7,115 nt of DNA, taken from NCBI GenBank assembly GCA_021811225.1, contig JAJZPJ010000135.1, forward strand, positions 1 through 7,115, written 5' to 3'. The position numbers and the translations under genes are program-made. Position 1 is the first letter of the stretch; every line of letters begins with the position of its first letter. Below are positions 1 through 5,593 of the stretch, piece after piece. The notes beneath the pieces are model-generated. The model worked only from the letters and a program-made list of their open reading frames with translations, did not search any database and was not told the origin of the DNA. Source of the DNA: Pseudomonadota bacterium. GTDB lineage: Bacteria; Pseudomonadota; Gammaproteobacteria; Burkholderiales; Rhodocyclaceae.

Positions 1-1275
1 GGGGGTCGCCGCCGGCGCCGGGGCTGCGGGAGCGGCTGCCGGGGCGTTCTGCTTCAGGAAGTCCGCGTAGGTGATCATCTTGCCGGCCTTGATCACCGCG
101 ATCGGGGTGATCTTGCTGCTCTTCATGGTGAAGATGGTCATCTCGGCGTTCTTGCGGTCGCCCTTGGCATCGAACTCGATGTGGCCGCTGGCGCCGTCAT
201 AGCTGATATTGGCCAGATCAGGCAGATACTTGGCAGGATCGCTGGAACCGGCCTTCTCCATCGCCGTGATCAGCAGATTGGTGGCGTCGAAGGTGAAAGG
301 CGCGTACAGGATCGGGTCCATATTGAACTTCGCCTTGTAGGCATCGAGGAAGGACTTGCTGGCCGCCTCGACCGGCAGACCGGCCTGCGAGCAGACCAAG
401 CCTTCCGCCGCCTTGCCCGCCAGATCCGCCATCTTGTCGGTGCAGGCACCGTCGCCGAAAGCGAACTGTGCCTTGATGCCCAGCTCGCGCGCCTGCTTGA
501 GCAGCGGACCGCCGGTGGCGTCCATACCGCCGTAGAAGATGGCGTCCGGCTTCTCGCCCTTGATCTTGGTCAGCACCGCCTTCCAATCGACGGTCTGGTC
601 GGTGCCGGATTCGCGCGGCAGCACCTTGACGCCGTCGGCCTCGAGCGACTTGGCCACCTCGTTGGCCAGACCCTGGCCGTAGGCGGTCGAATCGTCGATG
701 ACCGCCACCCGCTTCAGCTTCTTCTTCATCGTCTCGTGAAGATAGCTCGCCACCGCCGGACCTTGCTGATCGTCGCGTCCGACCACGCGGAAGATGTACT
801 TGAAGCCCTGTTCGGTCAGTTGCGGATTGGTGGCGGAACCGGTGATCATCGGGATGCCGGCCTGGTTGTACAAGGCCGAGGCGGGAATCGTGGTGCCGGA
901 ATTGAGGTGGCCGACCACGCCCACGACCTTTTCGTCGATCAGCTTCTGGGCGACCGTGGTCGCCACCTTCGGGTCGGCCTGGTCATCCTCGGAGAGCATT
1001 TCGAACTTCACCGGCTTGCCGCCGATCTCGGGGTTCTTGGCATTCGCTTCATCGATCGCCAGCCGGACTCCGTTCTCGTTGTCCTTGCCCAGGTGGGCGA
1101 TGCTGCCGCTCAAGGGACCGACGGTACCGATCTTGACCACCGCTACCGCCGGGGCAGCCGCGGGTGCCGAGGTTTGTGCCGGTGCCGGCGGGGCTTCCTT
1201 CTTGCCGCAGGCCAAGAGCGCCAGGGCGGCAACTATGGACAGGGCGATACCTTTTCTTTTGGTCGGCAGATTCAT
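1..1275 (-). CDS. Branched-chain amino acid ABC transporter, substrate-binding lipoprotein (3' end outside window)
   Basis: This is a periplasmic type I solute-binding protein that captures an amino acid, probably Leu/Ile/Val or a related substrate, for a LivHMGF-type importer. In the 425 visible residues, a lysine/arginine N-region and hydrophobic stretch (about 6-22) end in a lipobox, L20-L21-A22-Cys23. This predicts signal peptidase II cleavage and lipidation; Gly24 at +2 fits outer-membrane sorting. An Ala/Pro-rich linker (about 27-45) precedes the ligand-binding fold, which opens with the family signature VKIGTVGPLSG (about 48-58) and continues with GVRLAIDEAN and later FYGGMDATGGPLLKQARELG. 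The fold ends near residue 409 and is followed by an Ala/Pro-rich tail still open at the window edge. The ATG is supported by GAGGA seven bases upstream and by the signal peptide beginning directly after it. No permease or ATPase gene is visible, so the exact ligand is unknown; they may lie beyond position 1. Confidence 0.93.
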   Translation of the reverse strand, partial: MNLPTKRKGIALSIVAALALLACGKKEAPPAPAQTSAPAAAPAVAVVKIGTVGPLSGSIAHLGKDNENGVRLAIDEANAKNPEIGGKPVKFEMLSEDDQADPKVATTVAQKLIDEKVVGVVGHLNSGTTIPASALYNQAGIPMITGSATNPQLTEQGFKYIFRVVGRDDQQGPAVASYLHETMKKKLKRVAVIDDSTAYGQGLANEVAKSLEADGVKVLPRESGTDQTVDWKAVLTKIKGEKPDAIFYGGMDATGGPLLKQARELGIKAQFAFGDGACTDKMADLAGKAAEGLVCSQAGLPVEAASKSFLDAYKAKFNMDPILYAPFTFDATNLLITAMEKAGSSDPAKYLPDLANISYDGASGHIEFDAKGDRKNAEMTIFTMKSSKITPIAVIKAGKMITYADFLKQNAPAAAPAAPAPAATP

Positions 1276-1290
1276 CGTCATCCTCGTGAG

Positions 1291-1308
1291 ATAGGGGGGA
1301 ATAGGGGG
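1291..1308. repeat. ATAGGGGG direct repeat in the 5' leader
   Basis: ATAGGGGG occurs at 1291-1298 and 1301-1308 with a 10-bp period. In the predicted leader RNA of the binding-protein gene it reads as two C-tracts separated by UAUU, about 16-33 nt upstream of the start codon. The function is unknown. The helical-turn period suits a DNA-binding site, and single-stranded C-tracts suit an RNA-level contact. Confidence 0.4.
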
Positions 1309-1325
1309 TAGAAAAATGCGCCGCC

Positions 1326-1354
1326 ATTATTGCGAGCAAGTTTCTCCTTGTCAA
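1326..1354 (-). promoter_or_regulatory. Sigma70-type promoter of the amino-acid binding protein gene
   Basis: On the minus strand, a perfect -35 box TTGACA (1354-1349) is followed, after exactly 17 bp, by AATAAT (1331-1326), which matches five of six bases of the -10 consensus. The expected start point is near 1319, giving a leader of about 44 nt before the ATG at 1275. A 9-bp direct repeat overlaps the -35 box and lies just upstream of it (see the separate entry). The assignment is by inspection of consensus and spacing, with no experimental support. Confidence 0.8.
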
Positions 1355-1367
1355 TGTACTCCTTGTC
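1344..1367. repeat. 9-bp direct repeat overlapping the -35 box
   Basis: CTCCTTGTC occurs at 1344-1352 and again at 1359-1367, a 15-bp period. On the transcribed (minus) strand it reads GACAAGGAG twice. The proximal copy overlaps the TTGACA -35 box. This could be a tandem regulator site controlling the amino-acid transporter gene, or chance. Confidence 0.4.
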
Positions 1368-1380
1368 CGATGAAGGTGCG

Positions 1381-1407
1381 AAAAAAAACCAGCCGAAGCT
1401 GGTTTTT
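1381..1407 (-). terminator. Rho-independent terminator of the cytochrome c gene
   Basis: Read on the minus strand, arm AAAAACCAGC (1407-1398), loop TTCG (1397-1394) and arm GCTGGTTTTT (1393-1384) form a perfect 10-bp stem closed by a UUCG tetraloop, and the U-run continues to 1381 for eight U in total. It begins 20 nt after the cytochrome stop codon at 1427. The plus strand also has a T-run after the stem, so it could act in both directions, although no plus-strand gene reaches it. It insulates the cytochrome gene from the transporter promoter directly downstream. Confidence 0.9.
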
Positions 1408-1426
1408 CTGAACCGGCCGGATTAGC

Positions 1427-1750
1427 TCACTTGGCGCCGGCGAGGATCCACTTGACCAGGGTCTTGATGTCCGCGGGCTTGACGCGGGGAGCATTCGGCG
1501 GCATCGGGATCGCACCCCAGACGCCGGAGCCGCCCTTCTCGACCTTGGCGACCAGCTTGGCTTCGGCGCCCTTGTCGCCGGCGTACTTCTTGGCGACGTC
1601 GCGGTAGGCCGGGCCGACCACCTTGTGATCGACGGCGTGGCAGGCCAGGCAGCCGCTCTTCGTGGCCAGTTCCAGGCCGGCGGAAGCCATGGCCGGGACT
1701 GAGGCCATGACGGCGGAAGCGACGAGCGCTGAGACGATGACAGATTTCAT
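1427..1750 (-). CDS. Periplasmic class I cytochrome c (c551/c552-like)
   Basis: This is a small soluble electron carrier with one covalently bound heme, expected in the periplasm, shuttling electrons between a bc1-type complex and terminal reductases or oxidases. The 107-residue precursor has a Sec signal peptide, with cleavage likely near Ala22-Ala24, leaving about 83 residues, the usual size for Pseudomonas-type c551. The heme-binding motif is Cys34-Leu-Ala-Cys37-His38. The likely sixth ligand is Met83 within IPMPPN, followed by the C-terminal helix (DIKTLVKWILAGAK) that packs against the N-terminal helix. TGAGGA about 5 nt upstream supports the ATG. It is a single-gene transcript with its own terminator. 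The redox partner cannot be told from these neighbours; the gene symbol is left blank because small c-type cytochromes are named inconsistently. Confidence 0.95.
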   Translation of the reverse strand: MKSVIVSALVASAVMASVPAMASAGLELATKSGCLACHAVDHKVVGPAYRDVAKKYAGDKGAEAKLVAKVEKGGSGVWGAIPMPPNAPRVKPADIKTLVKWILAGAK

Positions 1751-1776
1751 AAATTCCTCACTAGGTTAAATTAAGT

Positions 1777-1793
1777 CCGTTGCCAGGCAACGG
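1777..1793. promoter_or_regulatory. 17-bp perfect palindrome upstream of the cytochrome c gene
   Basis: CCGTTGCC (1777-1784) and GGCAACGG (1786-1793) are exact inverted repeats around A1785. It lies 27 bp upstream of the cytochrome start codon and a few bases from the ribosome-binding site. The near-zero spacer makes a full RNA hairpin unlikely, so a dimeric-regulator operator is the more natural reading. I do not recognise it as a known regulator's box. Confidence 0.45.
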
Positions 1794-1811
1794 CGCAAAT
1801 GGCGACTGGGG

Positions 1812-1840
1812 ATTTTACCCGAATCTCGTTATCAAGGAAA
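1812..1840 (-). promoter_or_regulatory. Possible promoter of the cytochrome c gene
   Basis: On the minus strand, TAAAAT (1817-1812, five of six matches to the -10 consensus) is preceded after 17 bp by TTTCCT, a weak -35 (three of six). Transcription would begin near 1805, placing the palindrome at 1777-1793 in the early leader. A competing reading uses TTGCGC as -35 and CTTAAT as -10, with the palindrome as spacer. Neither is strong. Confidence 0.35.
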
Positions 1841-1866
1841 TCCGCCCAATGTCCGCTCCGTTTCTG

Positions 1867-1883
1867 CCCGGCTTGCGGCCGGG
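1867..1883. other. GC-rich hairpin after the ilvD-linked gene
   Basis: CCCGGC (1867-1872) and GCCGGG (1878-1883) form a 6-bp GC-only stem with a 5-nt loop, 47 nt beyond the stop codon at 1931. Neither strand has a U-run after it, so it is not a classical intrinsic terminator. It may stabilise the 3' end or work with Rho. No other terminator is visible for the ilvD unit. Confidence 0.3.
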
Positions 1884-1930
1884 TCAGGACAAGTAACGCC
1901 GCTGCCCGCCTCGAGTTGACCTGATCGCTG

Positions 1931-2374
1931 TTAAGCGCGGCTCGACTGTCGGCCGACGATGGCCCGCCACCAGCGCCGGCGCCCCTCGGGGGCCGGGCGC
2001 GCCGCCTGCAGATCGCGCGGCGGCACGCGGCTCATGATCCAGCCCGGCAGCGGCGGCGGATGCTTGCCGGAGCCGCAGGATGTGCCGAGGTGGTTGGGAT
2101 CGTAGATCTTGACGAACGAGGGCCGCTCCAGATCGTCGGCATAGACGATGCCGCAGTAAGACTCGTGATGCTCGCGGCGCAACAATTCGTCGATGCGGCG
2201 CAGGAATTCTGCGCTCTCCTCCTCGCTCGCGGGAAACGCCGGCGGCGGCTCGCCGACCGCGTAGAGATACCAGGCGCCGGCCGGATCGACGCGGCTCCAG
2301 AAGGCGGCGAGTCCGTCCCAGGACATCACCGACCACAGCCGCCCCGCGTAGAGGCGGTCGAAATCGCCGCTCAA
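1931..2374 (-). CDS. Unnamed conserved-looking protein translationally coupled to ilvD
   Basis: I do not recognise a named family. The 147-residue product is soluble, with no signal peptide or membrane segment. It begins with aromatic-rich sequence (FDRLYAGRLWSVMSWDGLAAFW, split around Arg12), has an acidic and charged middle (about 50-72, ASEEESAEFLRRIDELLRREHH), then motif YCGIVYADDLE (73-83, Cys74) and VKIYDPNHLGTSCG (88-101, Cys100), a proline-rich PPPLPGW (106-112), and a basic tail with paired Trp135-Trp136. No ATG is available at the 5' end. The TTG at 2374 shares TTGA with the ilvD stop codon, giving re-initiation by a terminating ribosome, and keeps the full aromatic N-terminus. A later ATG at codon 17 would remove it. 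Base composition matches ilvD. Being in the ilvD transcript hints at a link to branched-chain synthesis, but nothing in the sequence shows one. Confidence 0.8.
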   Translation of the reverse strand: MSGDFDRLYAGRLWSVMSWDGLAAFWSRVDPAGAWYLYAVGEPPPAFPASEEESAEFLRRIDELLRREHHESYCGIVYADDLERPSFVKIYDPNHLGTSCGSGKHPPPLPGWIMSRVPPRDLQAARPAPEGRRRWWRAIVGRQSSRA

Positions 2375-4221
2375 GGCTTGAGCTGGGAGACGTCGCGCAC
2401 CGCGCCGGTGTCGGCGCTGGTGGTCAGCGCGGCGTAGGCCAGGAGCGCCGGCGAGACCGTCCGCTCGCGCTTGACCGGCTTCCAGGCCGCCGCCCCCCTG
2501 GCCGCCATCGCGGCGCGGCGGCGCTGCAGTTCCTCGGCGCCGACGGCGAGATGGATGCGCCGTCCGGGAATGTCGATCTCGATGCGGTCGCCGTTCTCCA
2601 CCAGGCCGATGGCGCCGCCGGCGGCGGCTTCTGGCGAGGCGTGGCCGATCGACAGGCCCGAGGTGCCGCCCGAGAAGCGCCCGTCGGTGAGCAGCGCGCA
2701 GGCCTTGCCCAGACCCTTGGACTTGATGTAGGAAGTGGGATAGAGCATCTCCTGCATGCCCGGCCCGCCCTTGGGGCCCTCGTAGCGCACGATCACCACC
2801 TCGCCCGGCTGCACCTCGTCGCCGAGGATGCCCGCCACCGCATCCTCCTGGCTCTCATAGACGCGCGCCGGGCCGGTGAACCTGAGCACGCTGTCGTCGA
2901 CGCCGGCGGTCTTGACGATGCAGCCCTTCTCCGCGATGTTGCCGAACAGCACCGCCAGGCCGCCGTCCTGCGAATAGGCGTTGGCCTTGTCGCGGATGCA
3001 GCCGGCGCTGCGGTCGAGGTCGTGCTCGGCGTAGCGGCGGTCCTGGGAGAAGGCCACCTGGCTCGGCACGCCGCCCGGCGCGGCGCGGTAGAAGTCGAAC
3101 ACCGAGGTGTCGTGGGTGCGCATCACGTCGTACAGTTCCAGCGCCTCGCCCAGGGTCTTGCTATGCACGGTCGGCAGCTCGCGGTGGATCAGCCCCGCCC
3201 GGTCGAGTTCGCCCAGGATCGCCATGATGCCGCCGGCGCGATGCACGTCCTCCATGTGGTACAGCTGGGTCGAGGGCGCCACCTTGCACAGGCAGGGGAC
3301 GCGGCGCGAGATGCGGTCGATGTCGGCCATGGTGAATTTGACCCCGGCCTCTTGCGCCGCCGCGAGAAGATGCAGCACCGTGTTGGTCGAGCCGCCCATC
3401 GCCACGTCCAGGGTCATGGCGTTTTCGAAGGCGGCGAAGGAGGCGATCGAGCGCGGCAGCACGGCGGCGTCGCCCTGCTCGTACCAGCGCCGGCACAGCT
3501 CGACCGCGGTGCGCCCGGCTCTCAGGAACAGCCCGCGGCGATCGGCGTGGGTCGCCAGCAGCGTGCCGTTGCCGGGCAAGGCCAGGCCGAGCGCTTCGGT
3601 CAGGCAGTTCATCGAGTTGGCGGTGAACATGCCCGAGCAGGAGCCGCAGGTCGGGCAGGCGGAGCGCTCGACGCGGTCGACTTCCTGGTCCGAGACCTTG
3701 GGGTCGGCGGCCATGATCATGGCGTCGATCAGATCGAGCGAGACCGTCTTGCTCTGCCACTCGACCTTGCCCGCCTCCATCGGCCCGCCCGAGACGAACA
3801 CCGCCGGAATGTTGAGGCGCAGCGCGGCCATCAGCATGCCCGGGGTGATCTTGTCGCAGTTGGAGATGCACACCATGGCGTCGGCGCAATGGCCATTGAC
3901 CATGTATTCGACCGAGTCGGCGATCAGCTCGCGCGAGGGCAGCGAGTAGAGCATGCCGCCGTGGCCCATGGCGATGCCGTCGTCGATGGCGATGGTGTTG
4001 AACTCCTTGGCCACTCCGCCGGCCGCCTCGATCTCCCGCGCCACCAGCTGGCCCAAGTCCTTGAGATGCACGTGGCCGGGCACGAACTGGGTGAAGGAAT
4101 TGACCACCGCGATGATCGGTTTGCCGAAGTCGCCGTCCTTCATGCCGGTGGCCCGCCACAGCGAGCGGGCGCCGGCCATGTTGCGGCCGTGGGTGGAAGT
4201 TCGGGAACGGTATTCGGGCAT
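2371..4221 (-). CDS. ilvD: Dihydroxy-acid dehydratase
   Basis: This cytoplasmic iron-sulfur, Mg2+-dependent dehydratase converts 2,3-dihydroxy-isovalerate and 2,3-dihydroxy-3-methylvalerate to the 2-keto acids that precede valine, leucine and isoleucine (and pantothenate). The 616 residues equal the E. coli enzyme length, and the key positions fall at matching numbers. They are Asp81 in AIDDGIAMGH (metal), Cys122-Asp123-Lys124 in NCDKITPG (cluster cysteine, metal aspartate, carbamylated lysine), and Cys195 in CPTCGSCSGMFTANSMNC. The C-terminal signature LTDGRFSGGTSG is at 511-522. The start ATG has AGGAG seven bases upstream. The family contains both [4Fe-4S] and [2Fe-2S] types; the E. coli-like length and C195 context suggest the oxygen-sensitive [4Fe-4S] type, which is an inference. 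It is first in a two-gene unit with the 147-residue protein and is divergent from lgt. No leader peptide or attenuator is visible in the spacer. Confidence 0.98.
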   Translation of the reverse strand: MPEYRSRTSTHGRNMAGARSLWRATGMKDGDFGKPIIAVVNSFTQFVPGHVHLKDLGQLVAREIEAAGGVAKEFNTIAIDDGIAMGHGGMLYSLPSRELIADSVEYMVNGHCADAMVCISNCDKITPGMLMAALRLNIPAVFVSGGPMEAGKVEWQSKTVSLDLIDAMIMAADPKVSDQEVDRVERSACPTCGSCSGMFTANSMNCLTEALGLALPGNGTLLATHADRRGLFLRAGRTAVELCRRWYEQGDAAVLPRSIASFAAFENAMTLDVAMGGSTNTVLHLLAAAQEAGVKFTMADIDRISRRVPCLCKVAPSTQLYHMEDVHRAGGIMAILGELDRAGLIHRELPTVHSKTLGEALELYDVMRTHDTSVFDFYRAAPGGVPSQVAFSQDRRYAEHDLDRSAGCIRDKANAYSQDGGLAVLFGNIAEKGCIVKTAGVDDSVLRFTGPARVYESQEDAVAGILGDEVQPGEVVIVRYEGPKGGPGMQEMLYPTSYIKSKGLGKACALLTDGRFSGGTSGLSIGHASPEAAAGGAIGLVENGDRIEIDIPGRRIHLAVGAEELQRRRAAMAARGAAAWKPVKRERTVSPALLAYAALTTSADTGAVRDVSQLKP

Positions 4222-4260
4222 TGCGGATCTCCTGAAACGGCTGGGCTCAAGCCAATGGGG

Positions 4261-4289
4261 CCGACACTCGGTCGGTCCTAAGATAGAAT
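4261..4289 (+). promoter_or_regulatory. Probable sigma70-type promoter of the lgt unit
   Basis: CCGACA (4261-4266, four of six -35 matches) is followed after 17 bp by TAGAAT (4284-4289, five of six -10 matches). Transcription would start near 4296, about 23 nt before the lgt ATG. The -35 half lies in a small inverted repeat, CCGAC at 4261-4265 and GTCGG at 4271-4275. This promoter would also drive the VOC and crotonase genes. Confidence 0.55.
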
Positions 4290-4299
4290 GCCGATTCTA
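4284..4299. promoter_or_regulatory. Palindrome joining two opposed -10-like boxes between ilvD and lgt
   Basis: TAGAAT (4284-4289), spacer GCCG, and ATTCTA (4294-4299) form an inverted repeat, so each strand carries a TAGAAT hexamer. On the plus strand this is the lgt -10 box. On the minus strand it is a candidate ilvD -10, but no acceptable -35 box is found 16-19 bp upstream of it. It may therefore be a shared operator or an activator-dependent promoter. The ilvD start codon is about 75 nt away. Confidence 0.4.
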
Positions 4300-4318
4300 G
4301 CCCAAACCGAATCCCGCC

Positions 4319-5110
4319 ATGCTCATCGCTCCCCAGTTCAACCCCGTCGCCTTCTCGCTCGGCCCGCTCAAGGTGCGTTGGTATGGTCTGATGTATCTGA
4401 CCGGCTTCATGCTCTTCCTCTGGCTGGGCCGGCTGCGGGCGAAAAAATTCCCGCTGCGCGGCTTCACCGCGCAGAGCCTCGACGATCTGCTGTTCTACGG
4501 CGTGCTCGGCGTGGTCATCGGCGGACGGCTGGGCCAGGTGCTGTTCTACGAGCCCGGCTACTATTTCTCCCATCCGCTGGAAATCGTCGCCGTCTGGAAG
4601 GGCGGCATGAGCTTCCACGGCGGCTTTCTCGGCGTCCTGTTGGCGATGGCGCTGTACGCCAGAAAGACCGGCCAGACCTTCTTCGAGGTGACCGATTTCA
4701 TCGCGCCGCTGGTGCCGCTGGGACTGGCCGCCGGGCGCATCGGCAACTTCATCAACGGCGAGCTGTGGGGCCGGGTCGCCGACCCTTCCCTGCCCTGGGC
4801 GATGGTCTTTCCCTGGGTGGACAATCAGCCGCGCCACCCCTCGCAGATCTACGAGTTCCTCGGCGAAGGTCTGACGCTGTTCGTCATCCTCTGGTGGTTC
4901 TCGGGCAAACCCCGGCCGAGGGCGGCGATCTCCGGCGCATTCATGATCGGCTACGGCGTCTTGCGTTTTGTCGCCGAATATTTCCGCGAACCCGATGCCG
5001 GCATCTTCGGCCATTCCTACATCGTCAGCATGGGGCAGTGGCTGTCGCTGCCGATGATCGTGATCGGTATTTTCTTATTGCGCTGGTCGCGCGGCAAACC
5101 GGTGGCGTAA
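4319..5110 (+). CDS. lgt: Phosphatidylglycerol--prolipoprotein diacylglyceryl transferase
   Basis: This inner-membrane enzyme transfers the diacylglyceryl group of phosphatidylglycerol to the lipobox cysteine of prolipoproteins, the first step of lipoprotein maturation. The 263 residues contain about seven hydrophobic segments. Family hallmarks are VRWYGLMYLTGF (19-30, Tyr26), WKGGMSFHGG with His100 (E. coli His103), the Lgt signature GRIGNFINGE (139-148, Arg140), LPW then RHPSQIYE (172-179), and IGYGVLRFVAEYFREPDA (210-227) whose Arg216 corresponds to the essential C-terminal arginine. It is shorter than the E. coli protein (291) because a periplasmic loop after ELWGRV is reduced. The start aligns with other Lgt N-termini, but no purine-rich ribosome-binding site precedes it, and the leader is short. 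The stop is 3 nt before the VOC gene. The binding protein encoded at the window's left end is an obvious substrate class. Confidence 0.97.
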   Translation: MLIAPQFNPVAFSLGPLKVRWYGLMYLTGFMLFLWLGRLRAKKFPLRGFTAQSLDDLLFYGVLGVVIGGRLGQVLFYEPGYYFSHPLEIVAVWKGGMSFHGGFLGVLLAMALYARKTGQTFFEVTDFIAPLVPLGLAAGRIGNFINGELWGRVADPSLPWAMVFPWVDNQPRHPSQIYEFLGEGLTLFVILWWFSGKPRPRAAISGAFMIGYGVLRFVAEYFREPDAGIFGHSYIVSMGQWLSLPMIVIGIFLLRWSRGKPVA

Positions 5111-5113
5111 ACC

Positions 5114-5593
5114 ATGACGCAACGCCCCTTCGAAATCCTCGGCATCCAGCACGTCGCCATCGGCGCGCCGGACAAGGCGCGCTTAAAGCGCCTGTGGGTA
5201 GACCTGCTGGGACTGACGGTCACCGGCAACTACGTGGCCGAAAAGGAGAACGTAGACGAGGACATCGCGACGCTGGGCAGCGGCCCGAGCCAGGTCGAGG
5301 TCGATCTGATGCAGCCGCTGGACCCTAACAAGAAGCCGGCCGTCCATGAACCGCCGTTGAACCATATCGGGCTGTGGGTGGACGATCTGCCCGCCGCCGT
5401 CGCCTGGCTCACCCATCAGGGCGTGCGCTTCGCCCCGGGCGGCATACGCAAAGGTGCGGCCGGCCACGACATCACCTTCCTCCATCCCAAAGCCAACGAC
5501 GCCTTCCCGATCGCCGGCGAAGGCGTACTGATCGAACTGGTGCAGGCGCCGTCGGAAGTCGTCGCCGCGCTCGGGCGCAGAAAGAAATCATGA
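5114..5593 (+). CDS. VOC-fold metalloprotein, methylmalonyl-CoA epimerase-like
   Basis: This is a 159-residue cytoplasmic protein with two beta-alpha-beta-beta-beta modules of the vicinal oxygen chelate superfamily. The expected metal ligands are His13 (IQHVAIGAPD), Asp64 or Glu62 (QVEVDLMQPLDP), His84 (LNHIGLWVDDL) and Glu141 (GVLIELVQAP). The overall pattern, especially VDLMQPLDP, HIGLWVDD and GHDITFLHPK followed by GVLIEL, is closest to methylmalonyl-CoA epimerase, which interconverts (R)- and (S)-methylmalonyl-CoA. Glyoxalase I is the main alternative, and family annotation pipelines often mix the two. About eight extra residues (near 128-135) sit before the last ligand compared with the epimerases I recall. 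The ATG is 3 nt after the lgt stop with only a weak GGTGG-like ribosome site, and the TGA overlaps the next start. The epimerase assignment is inferred from motifs; the fold is near certain. Confidence 0.85.
   Translation: MTQRPFEILGIQHVAIGAPDKARLKRLWVDLLGLTVTGNYVAEKENVDEDIATLGSGPSQVEVDLMQPLDPNKKPAVHEPPLNHIGLWVDDLPAAVAWLTHQGVRFAPGGIRKGAAGHDITFLHPKANDAFPIAGEGVLIELVQAPSEVVAALGRRKKS

Noticed and set aside
181..1311. A 376-codon plus-strand open frame opposite the binding-protein gene
   Set aside because: It is antisense to a clear lipoprotein gene. Its translation is low complexity (Arg, Gly, His, Leu rich) with no recognisable domain, as expected from high-GC codon bias.
1822..1835. An FNR-like half-site (TTGAT on the minus strand) upstream of the cytochrome gene
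   Set aside because: The partner half ATCAA is missing at the required 4-bp spacing, and its place near -24 relative to the candidate promoter does not suit activation.
1884..2336. An alternative minus-strand 150-codon frame overlapping the 147-residue protein
   Set aside because: Its product is Arg-rich and lacks balanced composition. The competing frame has ordinary protein composition and couples exactly to the ilvD stop.
3161..4159. A 332-codon minus-strand open frame inside ilvD in another frame
   Set aside because: It is a shifted reading of ilvD with Arg/Gly/His-rich translation. A frameshift is excluded because the true frame is intact over 616 residues.
2551..4281. A 576-codon plus-strand open frame opposite ilvD
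   Set aside because: ilvD is unambiguous on the other strand. The antisense product is His/Arg/Ala/Gly rich with no motif and has no ribosome-binding site of note.
4222..4318. A leader peptide or attenuator ahead of ilvD
   Set aside because: I saw no short reading frame rich in Ile, Leu or Val codons and no terminator/antiterminator pair, only small weak hairpins.
4247..5328. Long open frames antisense to, or out of frame with, lgt
   Set aside because: Both lack family signatures, whereas lgt carries its full signature set in one unbroken frame.
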